From positions 1 through 64,000 of the forward strand of contig JBKPAJ010000021.1 of assembly GCA_046726375.1 (NCBI GenBank): DNA of 64,000 nt, in the 5' to 3' direction. This DNA comes from DASPWV01 sp046726375. Its GTDB lineage: Bacteria > Acidobacteriota > Vicinamibacteria > Vicinamibacterales > UBA2999. The notes under the pieces are model-generated. The model was not told the origin of the DNA. It worked only from the letters and a program-made list of their open reading frames with translations, and ran no database searches. Of the stretch, positions 1 through 8,978 are shown one piece after another. Numbering within the stretch: the first letter of the stretch is position 1; each line of letters starts with the position of its first letter. Both the position numbers and the translations under genes were made by a program.

Positions 1-395
1 GGCAGCGGGCGCATGAACAGGCTGTAGATCAGCGAGAAGATGGCCGCGTTCGCGCCGATGCTGAGCGCCAGCGCGAGCACGGCCACCGACGTGAAGCCGG
101 GATTCTTGAGCAGCATCCGGCCGGCGTAGCGCGCGTCCTGAGTGAGGGTGTCCATCATGCCGATTGCCTCCGCCTGGGGCTCCATCTGACGACGACGCCG
201 CGGTCCGGTGAGCACTGCCCACAGCGCAACCCGGTAGCATTCCGCGAGGATCACGACGGCGCGGCAGAGAAATCCCGCGCGGGATGGCCGCGCGGCGCGC
301 AGATCTTCGAGTGACGGCTCCCACACGCGCCCGAAGCCGGCGTCGGGGAGCGCTCGCGCGAGGCGCGTCAGGAGCCGCGGAACGCGGTCAGACAT
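1..395 (-). CDS. MacB/FtsX-type (ADOP) permease, N-terminal fragment cut by window edge
   Basis: The reading frame opens at ATG 393-395 and stays open to base 1, giving 131 codons of a protein that continues outside the window. Residues 1-75 form the Arg-rich cytoplasmic leader typical of the long permeases of Acidobacteria. Near residue 81 the conserved TLTQDARYAGRMLLKNPGFT block begins, followed by the first membrane helix with ALALSIGANAAIFSLI, the start of the MacB periplasmic-core permease module. It overlaps the upstream PadR gene by 8 bp (start 395, PadR stop 388-390), so the two are translationally coupled. Family members are orphan permeases of ABC type 3 transporters; substrate unknown. 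The identification is firm for the visible part; completeness cannot be judged. Confidence 0.85.
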   Translation of the reverse strand, partial: MSDRVPRLLTRLARALPDAGFGRVWEPSLEDLRAARPSRAGFLCRAVVILAECYRVALWAVLTGPRRRRQMEPQAEAIGMMDTLTQDARYAGRMLLKNPGFTSVAVLALALSIGANAAIFSLIYSLFMRPL

Positions 396-714
396 GGGCC
401 ACGCGATCGAAGCGCGCGGCGACCGCCGCGTAGAAATCGCGCGTGCTGTTCCAGGCGCGCACGCCCGCGGGCTTCACGCGGTAACGGCGCTCCTTGATGA
501 TCTGCGCGTCGACGACCTCCTGCGTGTAGAAGCCGTCGATCCAGCCCGCGTCCTCGAGGCGCGCCATCATCTGGTAGAACGCCGGCGCGGTCCGGCGCAC
601 GCCGTGGCGCTCCAATTCGCGCCGAACATCCTTGCCCGATTGCTCGTCGGCGAGCAGCGCGCCGATGACGATGAACTGGAGATGGGTGAACGCCGGAAGT
701 GCCTTGAGTGACAT
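388..714 (-). CDS. PadR-family transcriptional regulator
   Basis: A 108-residue winged-helix protein. It opens with LPAFTHLQFIVIGALL and carries a PadR-type recognition helix region around VRRTAPAFYQMMARLEDAGW (residues 39-58), then the beta wing with the basic ERRYRV stretch. It is the first gene of a two-gene unit with the truncated permease, the usual acidobacterial pairing, and its last 8 bp overlap that gene. A 13-bp imperfect inverted repeat (709-721, TGAC-N5-GTCA) spans its own start codon, so autorepression is plausible but unproven. PadR proteins usually repress adjacent transporter genes; the ligand is unknown. Confidence 0.85.
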   Translation of the reverse strand: MSLKALPAFTHLQFIVIGALLADEQSGKDVRRELERHGVRRTAPAFYQMMARLEDAGWIDGFYTQEVVDAQIIKERRYRVKPAGVRAWNSTRDFYAAVAARFDRVAHV

Positions 715-919
715 AACGTCACATTACATCAACTCGCGAGCGCGCGCCAAGCGGATTCGCCGCGCCCTGATGGATCGACGCGACATCAGCCTGGCTCCCA
801 AAACACGCTCTCTCGGATATTGAGAAGTTTGCAGAGAAGCGCGCGAATCGCCTACCAGAGGTGCGCGCAACCGTATGTCAGCAGGCCCCGGGTGCGTTCG
901 TATGATGTTCGCCGCTGTA

Positions 920-980
920 CAAAGGATGTCGACGATCGACAGCCTAGCTGTTGACGTTCGACATCCTTTGGCGGTAGATT
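920..980 (+). promoter_or_regulatory. Putative PadR operator pair and leaderless promoter
   Basis: Two 15-bp palindromic half-sites, TGTCGA-N3-TCGACA (927-941) and TGTTGA-N3-TCGACA (949-963), lie 22 bp apart centre to centre, about two helical turns. They are enclosed by a perfect 13-bp inverted repeat (920-932 and 958-970). A -35 TTGACG (951-956) and a -10 TAGATT (975-980) with an 18-bp spacer overlap the second palindrome. The -10 lies only 6 bp before the ATG at 987, so the mRNA is probably leaderless. The layout fits autorepression by the downstream PadR protein; binding itself is inferred. Confidence 0.6.
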
Positions 981-986
981 GCGCGG

Positions 987-1346
987 ATGCCTAGGCGGCC
1001 CAGGTACCAGAACCGCATCGATCTCTTGCAGGGCACGCTCGATTTCATGATCCTGCAAACGCTGCGCTGGGGCGCGCAACACGGCTACGGCATCAGCCAC
1101 GCCATTAACGCGAACTCTTTCGACGCGTTCAAAGTGGGTACCGGATCTATGTATCCGGCGCTGCATCGACTTGAAAAGCGTGGCTGGATTCGCGCTGAGT
1201 GGCGGACCTCGGAAAACAATCAGCGCGCGAAATACTACCTCCTCACCGCCGCCGGCCGCAAGCAACTCGCCACGGAGCAATCCCGCTGGCGCCAATTGGT
1301 TGACGCGATGGCGTCACTGATGAAGCGGCAACAACACGAGGGTTAG
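987..1346 (+). CDS. PadR-family transcriptional regulator
   Basis: A 119-residue PadR protein. The LLQGTLDFMILQTLRWG helix (about residues 13-29) and GTGSMYPALHRLEKRGWI (about 51-68), the recognition helix followed by the wing, are classic for regulators paired with acidobacterial MacB-like permeases. The wing holds KYYLLTAAGRKQL. The ATG at 987 fits both the family length and the position of the promoter. There is no Shine-Dalgarno sequence, consistent with a leaderless transcript. The permease begins 2 bp after its stop codon, so both are one transcription unit and this protein very likely represses it. The inducer is unknown. Confidence 0.92.
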   Translation: MPRRPRYQNRIDLLQGTLDFMILQTLRWGAQHGYGISHAINANSFDAFKVGTGSMYPALHRLEKRGWIRAEWRTSENNQRAKYYLLTAAGRKQLATEQSRWRQLVDAMASLMKRQQHEG

Positions 1347-1347
1347 G

Positions 1348-4038
1348 ATGATGCGTTTGCGCGGATGGTTCCAGCGTCGTCGTGTCGATGACATCGCTGA
1401 GGAGATCGACACCCACGTCGCGATGGCGACGCGCGACTACATCGCACGCGGGATGACACCGGACGATGCGCGAGCGGCCGCCACGCGCGAGTTTGGCAAC
1501 GTGATGTTGGTGCGACAGACGACGCGAGAGGTGTGGTCGTGGACGCGCGTCGAACATTGCCTGCAGGATGTGAGATTCGGTGCGCGGATTCTCTGGCATG
1601 CCCCGGGTCTTAGTGCCGCCGCCATCCTCCTCATCGCGCTGGTGATCGGTGGCAACGCAACCGTATATTCACTGGTCAATAGTATTCTGGTCAGTCCGGC
1701 GTCAGGTGTGAACGGCGACGACCTCGTCGTTATCCGCCACGTGGATCCCGGCGTCACCGTCACCGACCCATTTGTCAGCTTTCCGAACTTTGAGGACTAT
1801 GCGCGCCATTCGACGACCGTACGTGACTTCGCCGCATGGAACGGACAGCGACTGACTCTCGGCACGCCGACAGGCAACTTCGCGCTGTTCGGCGGCCTCG
1901 TCACCACGAACTATTTCGACACATTTGGTGTGGATATCGCGCACGGACGCGAGTTCGTTGCGCGCGACGATGAAGCACAGGACGGCGTCGTCGTCGTCAT
2001 CAGTCACCGGGTGTGGCAGGAGCGGTTTAATCTGGCCGAGGATGTCATCGGGAGGCCGATCACCATCAACCGCATGCCCGCGACGATCGTGGGAGTGGCG
2101 CCCGCCGGCTTTGCTGGAGCAGTCCTCACACCGGGCGAAGACGTGTGGATACCGATTCGGGCGTACTACCGATCAACCAACAGCGAAGAGGGGTTGACCA
2201 ATCGCGCGCAGCCGTTCGTCGTGATGGCCGGTCGCCTTAGCCCATCAGCGTCGCTGGCCGAGGCCCGCTCCGAATTCGCGACTTTGTCCGCACAGCTACA
2301 AAACACCTACCCCGACGCGTTCACGACGTATTCGCCGCAGGGCGTGGTGCCGCTGCAGAATCCGCGCGCGGTCGTGTCACGTTATTCAGCGACCGCGCTG
2401 TTGCCAGTTGCTGATATGGCGCCGGTGTTCCTGGCGGTATTCAGCGTCGTCACCCTTCTCACATTGATCGTCGTCTGCGCAAACGTCGCCAACCTGTTGC
2501 TTGGGCGCACGGTCGAGCGGCAACGCGATACGGCTGTTCGTCACTCGCTGGGTGCTTCGCGCACGCGAATTGTGCGAATGCTTCTCGCCGAGGGAGCGAC
2601 GCTCGCGATAGCGGCATGGATCGCTGCGTACGTCATTGCTTGGTGGACATCGCGAGCGCTCCTCCGTGTCATCGAACCACGGCCGGGGTTGCTCGCCGAC
2701 GCACGGCCTGACTGGACTCTGGCGGCGTACGGTATGACGCTGGCGCTGCTGGCGACCCTGGCGTGTTCGCTCGCGCCCGCGGTGCGCTCATGGCGGGTCC
2801 AGGTACTGCCGTTGCTTAAAGCCGGTGAACACAGCATCGCCCGCGGTCGTTCGCGATTGGCGACCGCGCTGGTCGTCGTCCAATTCGCCTTTTCGGTACT
2901 GCTGGTGACCAGCGCAGGTCTGGCGTATCGATCGATGACTACGCTCAGCTCAGGGGACCTCGGCTTCAACCCAGAAAACCTTTTGCTCGTGACCGTTCGG
3001 CTCGGTGGCGAGAGCGCGGCTGGCAGCAACGAACCGGTCGCGGACGGTGCGGCAGGGTTCGCGCTACTCGAGCGGGTCCGCGAGCGGCTAGCGACTAGCG
3101 CCGGAGTCGAGGCTGTGTCATACGCGCGGCGGATCCCCGGGGCCTCACTTCTGGCAACTACGCGCATCCGACGCGACACGCAAAGTGTCGCCACGGCCTT
3201 TGTGAGACAGGTCGGCCCTGGCTACCTACGTGCACTTGGATTGGAGGCCATCAACGGGCGCGAGCTGACTACGAGCGACCGACGGGGTGCCGCACGCGTC
3301 GCGATGATCAATCAACGTCTGGCGATGGAATTATTCGGTAACGATCCTCCCATCGGGCATCCGGTATTCATCGGTGACCGCAACGAGCGGGTCGAGATCG
3401 TCGGAATTGGCCCTGATGCGCTGTTCGATGGCCCTAATCATGATCCGCATCCCAGATATCTGCTCGTCGCTGAGCAGCAGATGCCGGGCAATCCGCCGAT
3501 CGATCCCAGCTTCATCATTCGCCATCGCGGCACTGTCGAAGCGGTCACGCCCATTGTTAGTCGCGCGATCGGAGAGGTTGATGCAGGACTGCCGATCGTG
3601 TCGATGTCGACCATGAATGCGCGATTAGCAATCGTCACCGAGCTCGAGACCTTGATCGTGGAGCTGTTGGTTTGTTTCGCCGTGCTCTCGCTCGTCATTG
3701 CGGCTTTGGGGCATTACGCAGTTGCGATGTTCAACATGCGGCGGCGGACGCGCGAATTCGGCGTCCGGATGGCCCTCGGTGCTTCGTCGCAGCGCATTCA
3801 AGTGGCGGTAGTCCGCGAAGCCCTTGTCCACACAGTTCCCGGGCTGATGACTGGCTTTGCATTGAGCGCGGCAGTCGCGGTCAGCTTCAAAAGCCTTCTC
3901 TTTGGCGTCACGCCCGTCGACCCCATCACCTACGTTGGCGTCTTTGTATTGCTCGCTCTCACTTCGATTGTCGCGTCGTACCTGCCCGCGCGGCGCGCCT
4001 CCCGCATCAACGTCGTTGACGCGCTTCGCCAGGAATAG
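1348..4038 (+). CDS. ADOP-type ABC permease (MacB core plus two FtsX domains)
   Basis: An 896-residue membrane protein. The cytoplasmic leader (about 1-75) has the permease-prefix pattern DDIAEEIDTHVAMATRDYIARG. A first helix near 88-110 is followed by the periplasmic MacB core. A first FtsX unit lies around 365-480 and a second around 770-890, ending with the usual ARRASRINVVDALR tail. There is no nucleotide-binding domain, so it is an orphan permease needing an ATPase encoded elsewhere. It follows its PadR regulator by 2 bp. Family members are assigned to macrolide or lipoprotein export by similarity to MacB, but no substrate has been shown for this acidobacterial group. Full length and intact. 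Confidence 0.92.
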   Translation: MMRLRGWFQRRRVDDIAEEIDTHVAMATRDYIARGMTPDDARAAATREFGNVMLVRQTTREVWSWTRVEHCLQDVRFGARILWHAPGLSAAAILLIALVIGGNATVYSLVNSILVSPASGVNGDDLVVIRHVDPGVTVTDPFVSFPNFEDYARHSTTVRDFAAWNGQRLTLGTPTGNFALFGGLVTTNYFDTFGVDIAHGREFVARDDEAQDGVVVVISHRVWQERFNLAEDVIGRPITINRMPATIVGVAPAGFAGAVLTPGEDVWIPIRAYYRSTNSEEGLTNRAQPFVVMAGRLSPSASLAEARSEFATLSAQLQNTYPDAFTTYSPQGVVPLQNPRAVVSRYSATALLPVADMAPVFLAVFSVVTLLTLIVVCANVANLLLGRTVERQRDTAVRHSLGASRTRIVRMLLAEGATLAIAAWIAAYVIAWWTSRALLRVIEPRPGLLADARPDWTLAAYGMTLALLATLACSLAPAVRSWRVQVLPLLKAGEHSIARGRSRLATALVVVQFAFSVLLVTSAGLAYRSMTTLSSGDLGFNPENLLLVTVRLGGESAAGSNEPVADGAAGFALLERVRERLATSAGVEAVSYARRIPGASLLATTRIRRDTQSVATAFVRQVGPGYLRALGLEAINGRELTTSDRRGAARVAMINQRLAMELFGNDPPIGHPVFIGDRNERVEIVGIGPDALFDGPNHDPHPRYLLVAEQQMPGNPPIDPSFIIRHRGTVEAVTPIVSRAIGEVDAGLPIVSMSTMNARLAIVTELETLIVELLVCFAVLSLVIAALGHYAVAMFNMRRRTREFGVRMALGASSQRIQVAVVREALVHTVPGLMTGFALSAAVAVSFKSLLFGVTPVDPITYVGVFVLLALTSIVASYLPARRASRINVVDALRQE

Positions 4039-4086
4039 GGTTGTTCATGTGCTCGAGAAATAATCGATCAATCTTAGTCAGATTCG

Positions 4087-4113
4087 CCGAGATTTTCCCT
4101 CGGATCCGTTTTT
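4087..4113 (+). terminator. Weak intrinsic terminator-like hairpin
   Basis: A 5-bp stem CCGAG/CTCGG with a 7-nt loop is followed within 6 bases by five T residues. It lies about 50 bp downstream of the permease stop and before the GlcG-like gene. The stem is short, so the call is tentative. Confidence 0.3.
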
Positions 4114-4218
4114 GGCGGACTGCAGCCTACAGGCGGGCGCGTTCCCGTCATACTACGCGAGCGCTAGACGTTGCACATCTCCAGGACGTACGACAGTTCA
4201 ATAGACGAGGAGGAGCTG

Positions 4219-4644
4219 ATGTCACCGGATGCGCCCCAGCCTTACGGTCCCCCTATCGCTCTCGAGGCCGCGAAGAAGATCGCCGCGCCAGCCCTGGCCG
4301 AGGCCGACAGGAACAATTGGGCGATGGCCGTCGCTATTGTGGATACCGCCGGTGACCTGGTCTATTTCGAAAGAATGGACGCAACGCAGGCGGGCAGCAT
4401 CATGGTGGCCGTCGACAAGGCGCGCTCGGCAGCACGGTTCAAACGTCCGACGAAAGCGTTTCAGGACATGCTGGCATCCGGCGGCGACGGGTTGCGCGTG
4501 TTCGGTCTCAACGGCGCGGTACCGGTAGACGGCGGCGTCCCGATCGTCATCGACGGCAAGATCGTTGGCGCGATCGGCGTCTCAGGCGGCACGAGCGCGC
4601 AAGATGGCCAGTGCGCTCGAGCCGGCGCTGGCGCTGTTGTGTAG
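4219..4644 (+). CDS. GlcG/HbpS-like heme-binding family protein
   Basis: A 141-residue protein of the GlcG/HbpS (DUF336) family. The start at 4219 is chosen because a strong GAGGAGGAG ribosome-binding site lies just upstream; an in-frame ATG at 4171 has none. Family signatures are the MAVAIVDTAGDLVYFERMD strand (about residues 34-52), the KARSAARFKRPT helix, GGVPIVIDGKIVGAIGVSGG, and a C-terminal QDGQCARAGAGA helix. HbpS binds heme and senses redox state in Streptomyces; GlcG is linked to glycolate use in E. coli. The product is cytosolic by sequence, with no signal peptide. It stands alone, so its role here cannot be narrowed. Confidence 0.85.
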   Translation: MSPDAPQPYGPPIALEAAKKIAAPALAEADRNNWAMAVAIVDTAGDLVYFERMDATQAGSIMVAVDKARSAARFKRPTKAFQDMLASGGDGLRVFGLNGAVPVDGGVPIVIDGKIVGAIGVSGGTSAQDGQCARAGAGAVV

Positions 4645-4980
4645 TGGATCCGTCTGCCACTTCCCGCTGCTGTCTCGCGCCGGTGTCGTCGGAGTACGCA
4701 GAGATGGCTGTATAGACTCCGGCAGGTTGCCTCCGCTTTAACGCGGCCCGTACGCCGGAGAGGTTGCGTGATTGCTGGCGCCATCTCTTTCAATTCGGGC
4801 ATCCTCCTCTTCGCCGATACCGAGCCTGTTGTTCCTCGCAGAAACAGTTCGCGTACGCGTGCCGGGTTCGGACGGCTGTCCACCATCCGCGATCCAGGTT
4901 TTTGATCATGACTTGCGGTACCTGACTCTTCATGCGGGCACCGGGCGTGAACTCGGCGGCGACAAGGAGCAGGCGAGTAC
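4645..4980. other. Intergenic region, no gene recognised
   Basis: This stretch lies between two convergent genes. Short open frames on both strands have no recognisable domain, no ribosome-binding site and atypical composition. No clear terminator hairpin was found. Confidence 0.5.
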
Positions 4981-6042
4981 TCAATGAGCTGAGCGATTTT
5001 TGGCAAGACGCTCGTCCACCAGTGTGACGATCTCGTCCAGCGTGTTGGATTGGAGTCCCTGTTCGCGGGCAATCCGTCGAACCAGACAGTCGACGCGTTC
5101 GATGTACTCGGCTCCGCCAAAAAGAGCACGTGCAGCGGAGGAGGCTTTGCCAAGACCCTCGGCGGCCTTGGCATACTTCTCGAAGGGAACCATGTCGTCA
5201 TCGTCGGCGCCCAGAGACGTACAGAGTTTCCAAACCCAGTCGTAAACCTCGCGAGACTCATCGATGTTCGCGTGGACCGCATCTTTGATCGGGATCATGT
5301 CGTCGCGCCGTATGCAGCGGTAGTTGCCGGCCATCAACATCGGCCATTTTGCCAACGGCACAAAAATGGAGTCGTGAACCTTGAGCTTCACCGGGATTTC
5401 GATGGCGCCGTCGCCCGGGTCGAATCGCGCAGCTTCGATGTCGGCCTCGAGAGTTCGAAGGAGCGTCGTCGCCTCCGCGCCTTCGAAGCGTGCCGCTTTG
5501 AAGTTGGTCGGCAACCCCACTTGGAGAACGTTCTTGGGCTGATCCGGCGGGCGGAATGCCTGAGGATCGGGGCTCGCAAGCGTCGTCAGCGACGGATCAA
5601 AGTTCTTCCAGACGCCTGGATCCGCGTAGCATGCCTCGAGCGCTCCCGTCGAGAGTCCGGGAATGCGTTCGAGGTATGGCAAGGGCGGCATGTTCATGAT
5701 TGCCAGGCAGGGCTTCCGCGATCGCGCGACGCGGCCCATCAACTCCCGAACTCCGCTCGAGCCGTACTGGGCTTCCTGCATGCCGAGCACGATCAGATCG
5801 AACGCGTTCGGATCAACATCATCAGGTACGGCCGCCGATAGTGTCCCCGAAAGTTTTTTCGATGCTATATCGAGCGGCGCGCTACGCCCTTTGATCGGCA
5901 TCCGTACGATCGTCCCCTCACGGTTAATCAAGTCTGCAGTGGGCTTGGTGCAAACCAGCGAAACGCGATGCCCGGCCATCAACAACTTGGTTCCGAACAG
6001 CGAGCCGTAAGAGGCGCCGAGAATGAGTACGTCGTATGTCAC
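4981..6042 (-). CDS. Ketopantoate reductase-like NAD(P)-binding protein
   Basis: About 353 residues. The N-terminal YDVLILGASYGSLFGTKLL is a Rossmann dinucleotide-binding fold as in ApbA/PanE ketopantoate reductases, and the C-terminal half is helical as in that family's substrate domain. A GTG at 6042 is preferred as start because it leads straight into the first beta strand and leaves a 28-bp gap to the upstream CoA-transferase gene. The in-frame ATG at 6114 would add a Lys/Arg-rich 24-residue extension and overlap that gene. The protein is longer than PanE (about 300), so it is probably a divergent oxidoreductase and not the pantothenate enzyme. It is co-transcribed with the CoA transferase; its substrate is unknown. 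Confidence 0.65.
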   Translation of the reverse strand: MTYDVLILGASYGSLFGTKLLMAGHRVSLVCTKPTADLINREGTIVRMPIKGRSAPLDIASKKLSGTLSAAVPDDVDPNAFDLIVLGMQEAQYGSSGVRELMGRVARSRKPCLAIMNMPPLPYLERIPGLSTGALEACYADPGVWKNFDPSLTTLASPDPQAFRPPDQPKNVLQVGLPTNFKAARFEGAEATTLLRTLEADIEAARFDPGDGAIEIPVKLKVHDSIFVPLAKWPMLMAGNYRCIRRDDMIPIKDAVHANIDESREVYDWVWKLCTSLGADDDDMVPFEKYAKAAEGLGKASSAARALFGGAEYIERVDCLVRRIAREQGLQSNTLDEIVTLVDERLAKNRSAH

Positions 6043-6070
6043 GATTCGAGCAGCCTTTATCTTCCGAGCG

Positions 6071-7318
6071 CTAGATCGCACCTTGCTGGCGTGCCGCCTG
6101 GATTTCTTCGTCATTCAGGCCGACGATGGTCCGAAGCACTTCTTCTGTGTGCTCTCCGAAGAGCGGCGAGCGCCGAACGTCCGCGGGTGAATCCGACAGT
6201 TTGATCGGATTGCCGACGGTCAGATACTTACCGCGCTGTGGATGCTCGACTTCGACCACGGTCCCGGTCTTGCGAAGCGCGGGCTCCTCGGCCAGTTCCT
6301 TCATCGACAGAATCGGGCCGCACGGAATGTTCAGGGGGTTGAGCGTCGCCATCACCTCCATCTTGGTCATGGTCATGGTCCACTTCTCGATTTCCGCAAA
6401 CACGTGAGTCAGCCTGGGAAGACGCGCGTCGGGGGTGTTGAAATTCGGATCGTCGAGCCAATCGGCATGGCCGATGACCTTCGCCAGTGTCGGAAACGCC
6501 TGTACCTGTGCGATCACATACACGTAGGCGTCCGGATCGGTCTCCCAGCCTTTGCATTTGACGATCCAGCCGGGGTGGCCTCCGCCGGAGGCGTTGCCGG
6601 CGCGTGGGACGGCGTCGCCGAATGTGCCGTTCGGATATTGCGGATACTCTTTGAGCGGACCGTGGGCCAGCCGCTGCTGATCACGTAACTTCACGCGGCA
6701 GAGGTTCAACACGGCATCCTGCATCGCGCATGTGACTCGCTGGCCCCGCCCACTCCGCTCGCGTTGGAAGAGGGCGGCCAGGATTCCGGCAACCAGGTGG
6801 ATACCGGTGCCGGAATCGCCGATTTGCGCGCCGGTCACCAGAGGGACGCGATCGATCTCCCCCGTCGTGGAGGCTGCGCCACCCGTGCACTGCGCCACGT
6901 TTTCATAGACCTTGCAGTCCTCGAACGGACCGGGCCCGAATCCTTTCACCGAAGCGTAGACCATCCGCGGATTGATCTCCTGGATTTTCTCCCATGGAAA
7001 ACCCATGCGATCGATCGCGCCGGGCGCGTAGTTCTCCACCATCACGTCACATTGTTCGATCAGCTTCGTAAAGATTTTCTTACCGGCTTCGGTCTTCGGA
7101 TTCAACGTGATTGCGCGCTTATTGCCGTTCAGCATCGTGAAGTACAGGCTGTCGACTCCCGGTATGTCACGCAGTTGGCTGCGCGTGGGATCGCCCTCAC
7201 CAGGTCGCTCAACCTTGATGACGTCGGCGCCGAACCACGCCAGAATTTGGGTGCAGGTCGGTCCCGACTGCACATGCGTCATGTCCAGGATCCGAACTCC
7301 CTCCAGGGCTTGCCCCAT
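6071..7318 (-). CDS. Class III CoA-transferase, formyl-CoA:oxalate CoA-transferase-like
   Basis: A 415-residue CaiB/BaiF-family protein. It matches what is known of Frc over its whole length: LDMTHVQSGPTCTQ at the N-terminus, VDSLYFTMLNGNKRAI, MVENYAPGAIDRMGF, QDAVLNLCRVKLRDQQRL and IPCGPILSMKELAEEPALRK. Asp168 in GAQIGDSGTG sits where Frc has its catalytic Asp. The glycine-rich loop SGGGH (244-248) aligns with the loop that closes over the Frc active site. Frc moves CoA from formyl-CoA to oxalate. An AGAGGA ribosome-binding site precedes the ATG. No oxalyl-CoA decarboxylase gene is nearby; the partner is a ketopantoate-reductase-like gene, so another acyl acceptor is possible. Confidence 0.8.
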   Translation of the reverse strand: MGQALEGVRILDMTHVQSGPTCTQILAWFGADVIKVERPGEGDPTRSQLRDIPGVDSLYFTMLNGNKRAITLNPKTEAGKKIFTKLIEQCDVMVENYAPGAIDRMGFPWEKIQEINPRMVYASVKGFGPGPFEDCKVYENVAQCTGGAASTTGEIDRVPLVTGAQIGDSGTGIHLVAGILAALFQRERSGRGQRVTCAMQDAVLNLCRVKLRDQQRLAHGPLKEYPQYPNGTFGDAVPRAGNASGGGHPGWIVKCKGWETDPDAYVYVIAQVQAFPTLAKVIGHADWLDDPNFNTPDARLPRLTHVFAEIEKWTMTMTKMEVMATLNPLNIPCGPILSMKELAEEPALRKTGTVVEVEHPQRGKYLTVGNPIKLSDSPADVRRSPLFGEHTEEVLRTIVGLNDEEIQAARQQGAI

Positions 7319-7982
7319 GATTCCTCTTTTTCGAGATGTTGAAGTTTATTCGTAGGCGACCGGAATTCTATCCTCAGTAGCAACGTTTCAGTATATTGGG
7401 CGCGACGCGGACGCTGATTCAGCACCCGCGGCTGGTGACTTCTTTCGCCCGATTTCGATCTGCATGGCCTCGACATCGGCTCAAACAGGCAGGCCGGCGT
7501 TCAGGCTGATGACACCGACCGTACACGCCGGATGGCGCGTGGATCTCCACAGCGTCGCGCATTCTACGGGACAGCACTCGCGTGCTCAATACGTGTCTCT
7601 ACCCCGGCTTTCGAGCGGGTCCAGCGGATCGTGGGGATGCGGAGATCCCCTAAGTTCTTTGTTTTCAACATCCGGGGATGGTGCGAGGTCAACCTGAAGC
7701 CTCAGCGTTTTGTTGGTGTGCCATCGATGGAGAGAGCGATCCAGGCAACTGGACGCACCGTCACGGCTTAAGCCATCCAGTGCGCAGTGTTCAGAAGTGG
7801 ATAGACGATACCGTGAAGGCGAATCGAGAGGAGTGATCCCCGGTCGATTTGCACGCTCCTTGAGGATGAAGAGACACTCGGCGAGGCGCTTACGCTCGCA
7901 TGGCACAATACGATTGCCAAAACAAGTGCACGTCCGACGCCGCGTAAGTCGCGCGCCGCAAGGCGCCCCGGTTCGTGATCGT
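7319..7982. other. Intergenic region, no intact gene
   Basis: No domain could be recognised in either strand. The proximal part (to about 7400) is the leader of the CoA-transferase gene. The rest holds only short, broken open frames and adjoins two decayed genes, so it may be eroded coding sequence. Confidence 0.45.
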
Positions 7983-8007
7983 TCAGACGATGACGCCCAC
8001 GGGGCGA

Positions 8008-8534
8008 TTATTCATCGCGCATTCGTATCGCGAAGACGCCGTGCGGTCCGCACGCGTAGAGAGTTCCGGGCCGGTGTGGGTCTGCGGCCAACCCGAAGAC
8101 TGACGTATCGAGCAGTCCCTGATTGATCGCGAACCAGCAGTTCCCCCCGTCCGTGCTCTTGAACTCGCCGCCACCACCCTCGCTGCCGACGTAGAGGATC
8201 TGCGAATCGTCCGGATCGAGGATGACCGGAGCGGCGCGGCCCATCTGAAGATTGGTGATTCCGTTGTTGATCGGCGACCATGTGGTTCCGCCATCAATGC
8301 TTCTGAAGATTCCGGCGGTCTTCGTGGTGGCAAATTGACCCCGCCGTCCGAGCTCGAGCTCGGGATTACTGTCCACGTCGTGCCCGCATCGATGCTCTTC
8401 AGCAAGCCGCCAAGCGTCGAGGCGTAGACGATGTTCGAGTCGAATGGATCGACGACGATCGAGGTGATTACGCTCGTTCCGTTAAAAACCCTCGTCCAGT
8501 TATCTCCTCCATCTTCGGTCTTGAACGACCCCAA
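8008..8534 (-). pseudogene. Frameshifted fragment of BNR/sortilin-like beta-propeller protein
   Basis: Read from 8534 downward, the frame encodes propeller blades with TEDGGDNWTRV, then DPFDSNIVYASTLGGLLKS and IDAGTTW. Near 8330-8345 the homology moves to another frame, which continues with GIFRSIDGGTTWSPINNGI, a third blade STDGGNCWFAINQGL and a normal end at 8008. Each blade carries the SxDGGxxW hallmark of BNR or VPS10-type propellers. The N-terminus, including any signal peptide, is missing: the homology ends where the opposite-strand fragment begins. One frameshift plus loss of the front marks it as a pseudogene. The parent was probably a secreted glycosidase-like or sortilin-like protein of the kind common in Acidobacteria. 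Confidence 0.7.
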
Positions 8535-8978
8535 ACTGGATTCGATCGTGCGGACCGAAGCCGCCCGACTCCGTGCACGGCTGCTCGAGTATTACGCGCG
8601 CGATGGCAGCGGCGATCCAATATTCATCGAAGTACCCAAGGGCGGCTATAAACCCATATTTCGCAATTCCGAGTCACCGCGTCGCCGTCGGCCGCGCGTG
8701 CTCGCGCCCTTCTTGATCCTCCTCGCGGCCGTGGTTATAGCGATTGGTTGGTGGAGCGCTCAGGGGGCATTCGGGCCCGTACGTATTGCCGTCCTGCCGC
8801 TCCAAAATCTCAGTACCGAACCGGACAGCGAATACTTTGCCGACGGCCTCACGGACGAGATCATCAGCAACCTATCGCTTATCGAGGACTCGAGGTGAGG
8901 TCAGGGACCTCATCATTTGCGTTTAAAGCGACGCCGCGAAATCTACGCGATTTCTGTCAACGCGCCGGAGCCAGCTGA
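8533..8978 (+). pseudogene. Decayed CadC-like winged-helix/TolB-N regulator fragment
   Basis: The frame from about 8533 encodes IVRTEAARLRARLLEYYA and VPKGGYKPIF, the end of the N-terminal domain of acidobacterial TPR/adenylate-cyclase-like regulators. A membrane helix follows (VLAPFLILLAAVVIAIGWW), then RIAVLPLQNLS and YFADGLTDEIISNLSLIED, the FlgO/TolB-N module. That frame stops at 8898, but the homology continues in another frame as TSSFAFKATPRNLRDFCQRA until a stop at 8978. The N-terminal DNA-binding part and the C-terminal TPR repeats are absent. Its 5' end meets the 5' end of the propeller fragment within a few bases, so both were cut by the same event. Confidence 0.7.
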
